A stretch of 12,621 bases of DNA from Methanobacterium sp. (GTDB taxonomy: Archaea > Methanobacteriota > Methanobacteria > Methanobacteriales > Methanobacteriaceae), in contig JASEIM010000033.1 of NCBI GenBank assembly GCA_030017655.1, positions 1 to 12,621 on the forward strand. Reading direction: 5' to 3'. Of the stretch, positions 1 to 7,062 are shown piece by piece. Under the pieces are notes generated by a model. It saw nothing but the letters and a program-made list of their open reading frames with translations. It ran no database searches and was not told where the DNA came from. The position numbers were made by a program, and so were the translations under genes. How positions within the stretch are numbered: position 1 is the stretch's first letter; every line of letters starts with the position of its first letter.

Positions 1-186
1 GAACCGGAAATTCGCCGGATGGATATTAAAGTGCTCAAGACAATTGGATTACAGGCAAATACCATTATTGAAGCTCATGATGCATTCCAACTTGTAAATA
101 AGTATTTTAAATCTTCCAATATCAGTGAAATCTGTGGAAACTGTAAATGGAAAGACAAATGCCTCTTTTTTTCAATGAAAATATAA
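1..186 (+). CDS. C-terminal end of a Cys-motif protein, DUF1284-like (partial)
   Basis: Frame 1 is open from the window edge to the TAA at 184-186 and gives 61 residues. The N-terminus lies outside the window. The visible part has an IRRMD-x-KVL-x-TIGL stretch followed near the end by a C-x2-C-x5-C cluster (CGNCKWKDKC). This order, a short helix carrying a 'vLktiGL' motif and then a terminal cysteine cluster, resembles the end of DUF1284 proteins, small archaeal and bacterial proteins suspected of binding metal or an Fe-S cluster. The family assignment is from memory of its pattern and is uncertain; that this is real coding sequence is more secure. An oligo-T stretch follows about 40 bases downstream. 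Confidence 0.6.
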   Translation, partial: EPEIRRMDIKVLKTIGLQANTIIEAHDAFQLVNKYFKSSNISEICGNCKWKDKCLFFSMKI

Positions 187-226
187 ATGAGTTAAAATAC
201 AGTTAAATAAGAGCATAATAAACTGA

Positions 227-232
227 TTTTTT
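227..232 (+). terminator. Oligo-T terminator after the partial gene
   Basis: A run of six T lies 40 bases past the TAA of the partial CDS, in an AT-rich spacer. Archaeal intrinsic termination mainly needs such U-tracts. There is no strong stem. Confidence 0.35.
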
Positions 233-321
233 ATATCTCTATTACTATTTATAAACTGTGCTTATTTAATTGAAAATATTTTAGATAATTATATTAGTAA
301 GTAATAATATATTAAAACAAG

Positions 322-329
322 TTATTATA
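322..329 (+). promoter_or_regulatory. TATA-like box for the glycosyltransferase gene
   Basis: TTATTATA is centred about 26 bases before the ATG at 352. No Shine-Dalgarno site precedes that ATG and an upstream ATG at 344 runs straight into a stop, so the transcript is probably leaderless or nearly so. The surroundings are so AT-rich that chance boxes are common. Confidence 0.35.
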
Positions 330-351
330 CAAATTAATATGTTGTGTTAGG

Positions 352-1026
352 ATGAAAGAAGTAACATTTCTGCTACCTGTATTTAACAAAGAGAAAAAAA
401 TAGGATTAATTCTGGAAAAACTCAGAAATAATTACCCCGATTCAAAAATAATAGTAATAGACAATAATTCAAAGGATAAAACTGCTAAAATTGCATGTAA
501 TTCAGGTGCTCAAGTACTTCACGAAAAAGAACACGGAAAATATCTCGCCATAAAGAAAGGTTTTAGAAATGTAAAGACAAAATTTGCAGTACTGCTTGAT
601 GCAGATGATATTCATCCTGAAGAAATAAAAAAACTGGTTAAAAACATACTGACTAAAAAAACAGACATATTGTTAGGCTCAAAGATAAATAATAAACGAA
701 AAATGATCTCTATCACTAAATTCAATTTAATCAATTATTATTTGTTTCTTTTAATCTCAAGTTTGCTGTACTACAAAACGTCAGACGTTTTTACTGGTTA
801 CTGGGTATTTAAAAGGAATTTTATTGATTATATCCTTCAAAAAGATATTCATTCTACTGGTTTTGAAGGAGAAACAGAAATGTTTTCCATAATTTCTAAA
901 GGTAAGTTTAAAATTGTCGAAATGCCAGTTAAACCGTATAATACGGCAAATTCTATTACATTCAATCCCCTGAATGATAATTGGAAAATTTACAGAACCA
1001 TTACTGGATTAATAAGATCTAATTAA
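352..1026 (+). CDS. Family 2 glycosyltransferase (small, DPM1-like)
   Basis: A 224-residue GT-A fold enzyme expected to transfer a sugar from a nucleotide-sugar to an acceptor (lipid carrier, glycan or protein). The N-terminal strand (residues 4-11, TFLLPVFN) matches the family's 'vvIPvyNe' start. IDNNSKDKT at 36-44 replaces the usual vDDgSxDxT. LLDADD at 81-86 is the DxD-type metal/nucleotide site. GFEGETEMF at 170-178 and EMPVKPY at 190-196 fit the catalytic-base region and the 'EvPv.y' end of DPM1/undecaprenyl-phosphate transferases. A hydrophobic stretch at 126-141 may bring it to the membrane. It lacks the C-terminal transmembrane pair of larger relatives. It stands alone between convergent and upstream terminators, and its sequence looks more AT-rich than the other genes here, which is common for exchanged surface-glycan genes. 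Donor and acceptor cannot be told. Confidence 0.85.
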   Translation: MKEVTFLLPVFNKEKKIGLILEKLRNNYPDSKIIVIDNNSKDKTAKIACNSGAQVLHEKEHGKYLAIKKGFRNVKTKFAVLLDADDIHPEEIKKLVKNILTKKTDILLGSKINNKRKMISITKFNLINYYLFLLISSLLYYKTSDVFTGYWVFKRNFIDYILQKDIHSTGFEGETEMFSIISKGKFKIVEMPVKPYNTANSITFNPLNDNWKIYRTITGLIRSN

Positions 1027-1054
1027 AAATTTCATTTAATGTATCAACCCATAA

Positions 1055-1062
1055 TTTTTTTT
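1055..1062 (+). terminator. Oligo-T terminator of the glycosyltransferase gene
   Basis: Eight consecutive T lie 29 bases after the TAA stop, without a strong preceding stem. This fits an archaeal U-tract terminator. Confidence 0.5.
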
Positions 1063-1078
1063 ATAAAAATGAAAAATT

Positions 1079-1241
1079 GTGAAATTTCAATATTTCACCC
1101 CTGTGATATAGGGGAGATGGCCGATATTTAGCAATATTTAAGTATTTTATTATATTACCGGTTAAATCCTATTATTACTAAAATAAATCAATATAATAAC
1201 GCTGAATTGTTTTCTACTTCGTCATATGTAGATATAACGAA
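1079..1241. repeat. Cluster of three inverted repeats in a convergent spacer
   Basis: Three stems lie between two converging genes. GTGAAAT (1079-1085) pairs with ATTTCAC (1092-1098). CCCCT (1098-1102) pairs with AGGGG (1110-1114) and begins on the last base of the first stem. TTCGT-c-ATAT (1218-1227) pairs with ATAT-a-ACGAA (1232-1241) with one mismatch. They may protect or end transcripts from either side; the leftward gene has no obvious T-tract after its stop. No ORF with coding character is present. Confidence 0.45.
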
Positions 1242-1282
1242 ATAATTATTTCCATCCATCTGATGAAGATATGAATAAATTA

Positions 1283-2416
1283 TTAAACCTTTATAAAAGA
1301 CTCTAATCTTTTAATGGCATTATATTTATCTTTTTTATTTAATTTAGCATCATGAAGAGCATCCTTCAGAGTCTGGATAGAATTGTCATATACTTCCCTA
1401 TCTACAGGATATGGAAATCCATCTTTACCACCATGACTGAAACTGTATTTCACCGGGTCACTCCAGCTTGATTCTGCTCCATAAACCAGATCTGAAATTA
1501 ATGCAAGTGCCCTGATTTTTTTAGGTCCAATTCCCTCTAAAGAAATTAATTCCTCATAATTCTGAGGCTGTAATTCATATGCATTTTTTAAAACTTTAAA
1601 TTCCTGTTCACTCATGTCAATATCCAGCACTGGATGATGGCTGGGCATGTTGACCTCTTTAAAATTATCTGATGAATGACCAGCGAAGAAGTCTGTGAGT
1701 AAAGTCTGTGAATTCTTCCTGAAATATCGCCTTAAATGATCGGGATTATCACATATAACCTCAACACTTGTTTCCCTTGCTTCACTGCTTAATTTTGAGG
1801 TCATGTCCAGTGTTTCGGATCTGGATTCATCACAGCAAATTCCATTATGTGGTTCCTCTATAACCTTTTTAATTGATTCAGAAAGCCAGTGATAACGCCT
1901 CGCATACCTGTTTTCTGTGTTCAGCCCCTGCTGGACAACTGCCCAGTTTCCAGATTCATTAAAAATGAATGAATGATGATAGAGGTCATAACCGTCCTGT
2001 ATACATGAATTATCTATCTTAGCAGATATTTTACTGGAATGAACTAGCTTATCAACTGTTTTTGAAGATAATGAAAACAATTCTGAGCCGTATTCAATAT
2101 CTAATGGTGCTTTCCTTGAATTTTTACCTTTACCCCCTGCTATCATTAGTCCATGCTTTTCAGGATCCACAGCCATCTTTAAAGCGCCGCATGTGGTTGT
2201 GGTGGTGCCTGATGAATGCCAGTCAAAACCAATTACACATGATAAAGCCTGGAACCAGTAAGGATCTGATATACGTCTTAAAAATTCATCTGTGTCGTAT
2301 TCATATAAAATCACGTCAAGAATACCTTCTGTAAGCTTCACCATTCTATTAAATAGCCATCTTGGTGCATGTCCTCCATGTAAAGGAAGATTTGCCACTC
2401 CGCTTCTTGCCTGCAT
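1283..2416 (-). CDS. DUF763 family protein with helix-hairpin-helix motif
   Basis: A 377-residue protein that matches DUF763, a family of archaea and some thermophilic bacteria with no settled function. The N-terminal signature is present: SGVANLPLHGGHAPRWLF at 5-22, then DPYWFQALSCVIGFDWHSSG at 51-70 and the Thr run TTTTTCGALK at 71-80. A second conserved part is GYDLYHHSFIF (142-152) and WAVVQQGLNTENRYARRYHWL (158-178). Residues 293-304 (LEGIGPKKIRAL) form a helix-hairpin-helix, which usually contacts the DNA or RNA backbone, followed by a conserved SWSDPVKYSFSHGGKDGFPYPVD region at 317-339. A role in nucleic-acid metabolism is an inference from that motif. The ATG at 2416 is chosen because MQARSGVANLPLHGGH is the conserved start; the ribosome site before it is weak. 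It is monocistronic, after a TATA-like element. Confidence 0.88.
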   Translation of the reverse strand: MQARSGVANLPLHGGHAPRWLFNRMVKLTEGILDVILYEYDTDEFLRRISDPYWFQALSCVIGFDWHSSGTTTTTCGALKMAVDPEKHGLMIAGGKGKNSRKAPLDIEYGSELFSLSSKTVDKLVHSSKISAKIDNSCIQDGYDLYHHSFIFNESGNWAVVQQGLNTENRYARRYHWLSESIKKVIEEPHNGICCDESRSETLDMTSKLSSEARETSVEVICDNPDHLRRYFRKNSQTLLTDFFAGHSSDNFKEVNMPSHHPVLDIDMSEQEFKVLKNAYELQPQNYEELISLEGIGPKKIRALALISDLVYGAESSWSDPVKYSFSHGGKDGFPYPVDREVYDNSIQTLKDALHDAKLNKKDKYNAIKRLESFIKV

Positions 2417-2445
2417 TTTTCTCAGTCTCTAATTTCTATATTTAA

Positions 2446-2453
2446 ATTATAAA
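2446..2453 (-). promoter_or_regulatory. TATA-like box for the DUF763 gene
   Basis: Read on the minus strand this is TTTATAAT, about 30-37 bases before the ATG at 2416, which predicts a leader of roughly 8 bases. It fits the methanogen TATA consensus, but the context is AT-rich. Confidence 0.4.
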
Positions 2454-2519
2454 ATAAAGGATTATCCCGAGAGCATCTGAAAAGTAATCAAAATATATTA
2501 AAAATAAAAGTTAATACTT

Positions 2520-2527
2520 AAAAAAAA
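2520..2527 (-). terminator. Oligo-T terminator of nadA
   Basis: On the minus strand, eight T begin 9 bases after the nadA stop codon. This is the cleanest end signal for that gene and separates it from the DUF763 promoter. Confidence 0.55.
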
Positions 2528-2535
2528 TATGGAAT

Positions 2536-3453
2536 TTAACGCTTGGATACTTCAATCATTCGTTCTACAGCACTTCTTGCTTTATCAGCGATTTCTTCAT
2601 CCACTTTTACTACAAATTCTTCATTTAAAAGAGAATTTTTAACTTTTTCAAGGGTGTGAAGCTTCATGGTTTCACATATGGCTTCTGATAATGCTGGAAG
2701 TATGGTTTTATCTGGATTTTCCCGTCTAAGTCGGGTTACCATATCCACCTCAGTTCCAATTATGAATGTTTTTTTAGATGACTCTTTGACATGATTAACC
2801 ATGCCACCAGTGCTTAAAACATAATCTGCCATTTCCTGGATTTCAGGATTGCACTCAGGATGTACAAGTATCTCTGCATCAGGATATTTCTCCCTTAAAA
2901 AGAAGATATCTCCTGTAAACATTTTATGGACATAACAGTGCCCTCCTTCAGGAATAGGAATTATTTCCTTATCTGTAAAGCCAGATACATATGATGCAAG
3001 GTTCATATCCGGTCCAAAGAGTATTCTGTCCTCATCAAGACTCTCCACAATTTTTACTGCATTTGATGAAGTGCATAGAATATCTGCCTCTGCTTTTGCC
3101 TCTGCAAGAGTATTAACATATAAAACAACTGCTGCATCTCTAAATCTTTGTTTAGCTTTTCTAACTTCGCTTGCAGGGAGCATATGAGCCATTGGACATT
3201 CCGCCTGAGTATCTGGAATCAATATTTTTTTATCAGGATTTAATATTGCTGCAGTTTCTGCCATGAAATCAACACCGCAGAAAACTACCATATCCTTATC
3301 TTCTATTTCTGATGCCTTTATACAAAGTTCAAGAGAATCGCCCATAAAATCTGCAATTTCCTGTATATCCTCTGTTTGGTAGTTATGGGCCAGTATAATT
3401 GCATTTTTCTCTTCTTTTAGCTGTATAATTTCCTTTTGCAGATGGTTTAACAT
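2536..3453 (-). CDS. nadA: Quinolinate synthase A (NadA)
   Basis: A 305-residue cytosolic [4Fe-4S] enzyme that condenses iminoaspartate with dihydroxyacetone phosphate to quinolinate in de novo NAD synthesis. The length is that of the short archaeal/Thermotoga form. Three cysteines with the family spacing ligate the cluster: C86 (in DTQAECPMAH), C173 (EGGHCYVH) and C260 (AICETMK). Substrate-site motifs are present: AHNYQ at 22-26 with H23 and Y25, GDSL at 38-41, FCGVDFMAETA at 58-68, HPEC at 198-201 and STGGM at 214-218. The start ATG is preceded by GAAGGCGA four bases upstream, a fair Shine-Dalgarno match. NadB/aspartate dehydrogenase and NadC are not in the window. It has its own TATA box and U-tract, so it looks monocistronic. 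Confidence 0.97.
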   Translation of the reverse strand: MLNHLQKEIIQLKEEKNAIILAHNYQTEDIQEIADFMGDSLELCIKASEIEDKDMVVFCGVDFMAETAAILNPDKKILIPDTQAECPMAHMLPASEVRKAKQRFRDAAVVLYVNTLAEAKAEADILCTSSNAVKIVESLDEDRILFGPDMNLASYVSGFTDKEIIPIPEGGHCYVHKMFTGDIFFLREKYPDAEILVHPECNPEIQEMADYVLSTGGMVNHVKESSKKTFIIGTEVDMVTRLRRENPDKTILPALSEAICETMKLHTLEKVKNSLLNEEFVVKVDEEIADKARSAVERMIEVSKR

Positions 3454-3532
3454 AAAATCGCCTTCAATAAGTAATAATTAAAATCAATAATTCGGTGCTT
3501 AACAAAACTTAATCTAAATATATCTATTTGCA

Positions 3533-3540
3533 TTTATATA
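3533..3540 (-). promoter_or_regulatory. TATA-like box for nadA
   Basis: The minus-strand sequence TTATATAAA overlaps this position, 80-87 bases before the ATG, which would leave a leader of roughly 55 bases. A second weaker candidate (ATATATTT, about 3516-3523) is closer. Which one is used cannot be decided by eye. Confidence 0.35.
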
Positions 3541-3662
3541 ATAAATACTAAATTCTTTTCATATTTTTGTTCAAAATTATTCTTCTCTGCTAATGGTTAA
3601 TTTTAGACTTAAACATAAAGCCCATTCACTATAAATTTTAAATAAATACTTGAGATACTATC

Positions 3663-3676
3663 ATAAAATAAAAAAA
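3663..3676 (-). terminator. T-rich terminator of the methylthio-nucleoside phosphorylase gene
   Basis: On the minus strand, T7 followed by A and T4 lies about 45 bases after the stop codon at 3720. It fits a U-tract terminator. The remaining spacer up to nadA (3454-3719) holds no further recognisable gene. Confidence 0.4.
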
Positions 3677-3719
3677 GAATAAATAAAAGCATTATGACTT
3701 TTTAAATCAACAAATTCAT

Positions 3720-4490
3720 TTAAACTTCATCTACCTCTGCGCCAACCAGAGCATATTTACATGGACATTCTCTTTCTGCAGGAGTTCTGGCTATAGCATT
3801 GTAGATCAGATTAACTAAATCCTCTTTTTTATCCTCGACAATCTCAAATACTTCTTTTATCGTTAGTTTTGTGGGAGATATCGATGCAGCATAATTTGAT
3901 ACCATGCAAACACTGGCATAACATATTTGAAGTTCTCTTGCAAGTATAGCTTCAGGTATTCCAGTCATTCCAACCACACTACCTCCAAGCTGCTTGAACA
4001 TTTTTATTTCAGCTGCTGTTTCAAATCTTGGGCCTTCAGTACAAACATAAACCCCCTTATCCACCACATCACCTGCTGAAATCAAATAATTTCTTAAATC
4101 ATGACAGTAAGGTTCAGTAATATCAATATGAACTGTCTTTTTATCATAAAATGTGCTCTGCCTTAATTTTGTAAAATCGAGAAAATCATTGGGAACTAAT
4201 AAATCACCAGGTTTAATGGATATTTCAAGAGAACCCACAGCATTAGTAGCTATTATCCTTTGAACGCCCAGCTGCCCCATTGCATATAAATTAGCCCTGT
4301 AATTTATCATATGAGGAGGATATTCATGTCCTTTAGCATGTCTTGGCATGAATGCAACATCTTTATCATTTAATTTGAATATATTAATTTCTGGAGACTT
4401 TCCATAGGGTGTTTCAATTACCCTGGTTTCGATTCTGTCCCCCATTTCAACTATTTCGTATATACCTGTTCCACCGATTATGCCTATCAT
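3720..4490 (-). CDS. mtnP: 5'-methylthioinosine/methylthioadenosine phosphorylase (PNP/MTAP family)
   Basis: A 256-residue nucleoside phosphorylase of the trimeric PNP/MTAP family that cleaves methylthio-nucleosides with phosphate to the base and 5-methylthioribose 1-phosphate. Conserved pieces are IGIIGGTGIY (2-11), the phosphate-site PRHAKGHEYPPHMINYRANL (49-68), ATNAVGSL (81-88), TEGPRFET (151-158) and GMTGIPEA (174-181). The base-contact loop reads SNYAA (198-202). Human MTAP has two Asp at this place (TDYD) for adenine, whereas Asn with a following Ala is seen in enzymes that take 6-oxopurines. Methanogens deaminate methylthioadenosine first, so methylthioinosine is the more likely substrate; this is inference. 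The usual Pro in 'FETPAEI' is Ala (FETAAEI). CPC at 242-244 is near the C-terminus. GGAGA lies about 13 bases before the ATG. Confidence 0.9.
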   Translation of the reverse strand: MIGIIGGTGIYEIVEMGDRIETRVIETPYGKSPEINIFKLNDKDVAFMPRHAKGHEYPPHMINYRANLYAMGQLGVQRIIATNAVGSLEISIKPGDLLVPNDFLDFTKLRQSTFYDKKTVHIDITEPYCHDLRNYLISAGDVVDKGVYVCTEGPRFETAAEIKMFKQLGGSVVGMTGIPEAILARELQICYASVCMVSNYAASISPTKLTIKEVFEIVEDKKEDLVNLIYNAIARTPAERECPCKYALVGAEVDEV

Positions 4491-4710
4491 GTTTTAACTT
4501 ATTCTCCATATGATATTTTAATTATTCTAAAATTAATTATATTTTCTGAATATTAATCCAATTACACATTAATAGGACTTAATATGGTTATAATACTTTT
4601 CAAAATTGATTCCATATTTATTCCAGAATTTTAAAAGTTTTTCTTATTGAACCTGACTTTTATGTATTAAATGACAATAAATGTCCATTGTAATTAATTC
4701 TAAAATCAAG

Positions 4711-4738
4711 ATCAATATTATATCACATTTATATTGAT
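4711..4738. repeat. Inverted repeat downstream of the small acidic gene
   Basis: ATCAATAT (4711-4718) pairs perfectly with ATATTGAT (4731-4738) around a 12-base loop. On the minus strand it starts 25 bases after the stop of the small gene at 4764 and is followed by TTTT a little later. It could end or protect that transcript. The rest of the spacer 4491-4763 holds no other gene. Confidence 0.4.
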
Positions 4739-4763
4739 TTTCTCATCTTTGCAAAACTATGGT

Positions 4764-4901
4764 TTAATGGTCTTCAACTTTTTCAGAATCATTCCCATTC
4801 AGGACATCATCTGAATATATTATCTGGAAATTTCTTGCAATAAATGATTTATCATCAGCTCTTTCAATATCAAATTCTTTAATTTCCTCAAATTTTAACA
4901 T
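4764..4901 (-). CDS. Small acidic protein encoded just after rtcB (45 aa)
   Basis: An unrecognised 45-residue ORF: MLKFEEIKEFDIERADDKSF at 1-20, IARNFQIIYS at 21-30, then an acidic tail to H45 before TAA. Thirteen Asp/Glu against six Lys/Arg, no membrane segment and no cysteine. AGAGGT stands 5-6 bases before the ATG, a good Shine-Dalgarno match, which together with the balanced composition argues for translation. The start is 39 bases past the rtcB stop on the same strand and no separate TATA box is evident, so it probably depends on rtcB transcription; a strong T-tract in the gap suggests that only part of the transcripts reach it. Function unknown; a link to RNA ligation is only suggested by position. 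Confidence 0.6.
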   Translation of the reverse strand: MLKFEEIKEFDIERADDKSFIARNFQIIYSDDVLNGNDSEKVEDH

Positions 4902-4918
4902 ATTAAACCTCTATTTCT

Positions 4919-4932
4919 AAAAAAATAAAAAA
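4919..4932 (-). terminator. Double T-tract right after rtcB
   Basis: Read on the minus strand, T6-A-T7 starts 9 bases after the rtcB stop and ends 18 bases before the next ATG. This is among the strongest U-tracts in the window, yet a gene with a good ribosome site follows at once, so termination is probably partial. Confidence 0.55.
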
Positions 4933-4940
4933 TAAATGAA

Positions 4941-6389
4941 TTAACCTTTAGAAACACCTAAAGGAATCATTTTACCAACAAGGCGAGAAATACCTGCATT
5001 TGCAGATGTTTTTACAACTTCATCAACATCTTTATATGCTCCAGGAGCTTCCTCAGCTACTACTGGCATTGAAGACGCCCTTATAACAATACCCTTGTTT
5101 TCTAAGTATTTTTTGACTTCTTCGCCCCGATATTCCCTTTTAGCTCCGGCTCTACTCATTTTACGACCTGCACCATGTGCAGAAGAACCAAATGTTTCTT
5201 CCATAGCTGTATCTGTTCCTGCAAGTATGTAGGATGCTGTACCCATGGTTCCAGGGATTAATACTGGTTGTCCAACATCTCTATATGTTTTAGGGATTTC
5301 TTCTCTTCCAGGGCCGAAAGCACGGGTTGCTCCTTTCCTGTGAACATAAACATCCAGGTTTCTTCCTTTTATATAATGAGTTTCCTTTTTTGCAATGTTA
5401 TGGGCTACATCATATACTATTTCCATTCCCATTTCTTCAGCATCCTGTTTTAAAACCTGTTCGAAGGATTCACGGATCCAGTGGACAATCATCTGCCTGT
5501 TAGTCCATGCATAGTTAGCTGCAGCGGCCATTGCCTTGAAATAATCCTGAGCTTCTTCAGAATCCACAGGGGCACATGCTAATTGACGATCAGGAAGATT
5601 AATCTCGTATCTTTTAGCTGCCCTGTCCATAACTCTTAAATAGTCTGAACATATCTGATGTCCGCATCCCCTTGAGCCTGTGTGGATAAGAACCACAATC
5701 TGATCTTCTTCTATCCCAAACACCTTTGCAGTATCTTCATCAAAAATTTTATCCATCTTCTGGATTTCAAGGAAATGATTTCCTGATCCAAGGGATCCTA
5801 ACTGAGGAATTCCCCTCTTTTTTGCTTTATCACTTACTTTGCTTGAATCTGCAGCGTCCATTTTTCCATTTTCTTCCAGATGTTCCAGATCACGTTTCCA
5901 TCCGTAGCCGTTTTCAACTGCCCATTCTGCACCATTATCAAGTACTTCATCAATCTGGCCTTCTTGAAGCCTTATTTTTCCTTTACTTCCTACTCCGGAG
6001 GGTATATTCTTGAAAAGAGCATCGACAATCTCTTTAATTTTAGGTTTAATATCTTTTTCAGTTAAATTTGTTTTTATAAGTCTTGCACCACAGTTAATAT
6101 CAAATCCAACACCACCGGGGCTTATAACTCCATTCCTGGCGCTGAAAGCAGCTACACCCCCTATTGGAAAACCGTAACCAAAATGAATATCAGGGAGTCC
6201 TATTGAAAACTTCTGGATACCGGGTAAACATGCCACGTTTGCAATTTGTTCTATTGCACCCTCATCAACCTCTCTGATTGTATTATCATTTAAAAAAATT
6301 CTTCCTGGAACTTTCATCTCTTTTTTATAGGATGAAGGAAGTTCCCATACGCAATCTCTCACTTTATTCAAATTTTCTTCTATTTCCAT
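4941..6389 (-). CDS. rtcB: tRNA-splicing ligase RtcB
   Basis: A 482-residue GTP- and Mn-dependent RNA ligase that joins 2',3'-cyclic-phosphate (via 3'-phosphate) and 5'-OH ends, in archaea mainly tRNA exon halves after intron excision. It matches the mature archaeal length, so there is no intein. Metal ligands and active site are intact: D97 and C100 in GFDINCGAR, N204 and H205 in GSGNHFLE, H236 in IHTGSRGCGH, H330 in DVAHN, and the guanylylated histidine H405 in SSAHGAGR. GLPDIHFGYGFPIGG (64-78) and PGTMGTASYI (379-388) are further signatures. The start is supported by GGAGAG seven bases before the ATG. The activator archease is encoded upstream on the same strand, separated by a kinase remnant and a zinc-ribbon gene. 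Confidence 0.98.
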   Translation of the reverse strand: MEIEENLNKVRDCVWELPSSYKKEMKVPGRIFLNDNTIREVDEGAIEQIANVACLPGIQKFSIGLPDIHFGYGFPIGGVAAFSARNGVISPGGVGFDINCGARLIKTNLTEKDIKPKIKEIVDALFKNIPSGVGSKGKIRLQEGQIDEVLDNGAEWAVENGYGWKRDLEHLEENGKMDAADSSKVSDKAKKRGIPQLGSLGSGNHFLEIQKMDKIFDEDTAKVFGIEEDQIVVLIHTGSRGCGHQICSDYLRVMDRAAKRYEINLPDRQLACAPVDSEEAQDYFKAMAAAANYAWTNRQMIVHWIRESFEQVLKQDAEEMGMEIVYDVAHNIAKKETHYIKGRNLDVYVHRKGATRAFGPGREEIPKTYRDVGQPVLIPGTMGTASYILAGTDTAMEETFGSSAHGAGRKMSRAGAKREYRGEEVKKYLENKGIVIRASSMPVVAEEAPGAYKDVDEVVKTSANAGISRLVGKMIPLGVSKG

Positions 6390-6521
6390 AGTTCAACTCT
6401 CCAAAAACAGAACATTAAGCATAAATAATATTAATTACCTTTCACGTAATTTCTAATTAATATTTTAGGTCAAACTTTTTAAAAAGGTTTTAGATTATCC
6501 TCTTTTTTTAAAATTAAAACA

Positions 6522-6529
6522 AAAAAAAT
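6522..6529 (-). terminator. Oligo-T tract after the kinase remnant
   Basis: Eight T on the minus strand, about 77 bases after the stop of the histidine-kinase remnant, probably its old terminator. Further on, CTTTTTAAAAAG (6475-6486) is a perfect 12-base palindrome in front of the rtcB promoter area. Confidence 0.35.
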
Positions 6530-6605
6530 CATATTAAAAATGGCTTTAAGTCCATTAAAATTACTCCAAATAGCAGTAGAAAAATGATTAAAATTAATTT
6601 TACGG

Positions 6606-6902
6606 TTAAAGGGTAAAATAAAAAGTAGAACCCGTTTCAAACTCAGATTCAACCCATATTCTACCATTATGTCTTTCTATTATCATTTTAGATATTGCAA
6701 GTCCTATCTCTGTACCTTCATATTCATTTTTTGTATGCAATCGCTGGAATATTTTGAAAATTCGATTTTTATACTGGGGTTCTATTCCAATTCCATTATC
6801 TCAGATACTAAATAAGTATCCATTCTTTTTTTGACCCTTATTTGCAGAAATATGTATTTTTAAGGGTTCATTTTCTTTTTTGAACTTAATAGCATTTCCT
6901 AT
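6606..6902 (-). pseudogene. Histidine kinase C-terminal remnant (HATPase domain, interrupted)
   Basis: One minus-strand frame encodes the ATP-binding end of a sensor histidine kinase. IGNAIKF at 6882-6902 is the N-box. DNGIGIEP starting at 6800 is the G1 box, followed by YKNRIFKIFQRLHTKNEYEG. GTEIGLAI at 6693-6716 is the G2 box, with Glu in place of the usual Gly. The frame continues through ERHNGRIWVESEFETGSTFYF to a TAA at 6606-6608. A TGA at 6801-6803 breaks the frame directly before DNG, and a TAA at 6903-6905 stands directly before the N-box. No sensor or dimerisation domain is found upstream, although LSHE just before that TAA resembles a phospho-acceptor H-box and may mark a large internal deletion. 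The reading is therefore a dead gene fragment. Confidence 0.85.
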
Positions 6903-7062
6903 TTATTCGTGGGAGAGATAGTAAAAAAGTAAATATATTAATACAATATTCCATATGCTTTTAGTTAATATCTAATTCAAAAAAGTTAGAAAAATCTAAT
7001 TTAAAGAATTATACTGATTTATAAATTAAAAATATTCTGAAGGGGATAAAATAAAATATTGA

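Noticed and set aside
2062..2334. 90-residue plus-strand ORF
   Set aside because: Antisense to the conserved core of the DUF763 protein, without a ribosome site.
5268..6065. Several plus-strand ORFs of 61-95 residues
   Set aside because: All are antisense shadows within rtcB, whose minus-strand frame is complete and conserved.
4941..6389. Intein in RtcB
   Set aside because: Some archaeal RtcB genes carry one, but the 482-residue length and uninterrupted active-site motifs show there is none here.
6479..6667. 62-residue minus-strand ORF
   Set aside because: It overlaps the end of the kinase remnant in another frame and reads as low-complexity Lys/Phe/Ile-rich sequence; no ribosome site.
6903..6926. 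H-box of the kinase (YYLSHE) as a firm domain call
   Set aside because: Only four suggestive residues precede a stop and the upstream sequence is hydrophobic, not dimerisation-helix-like; kept only as a hint in the pseudogene entry.
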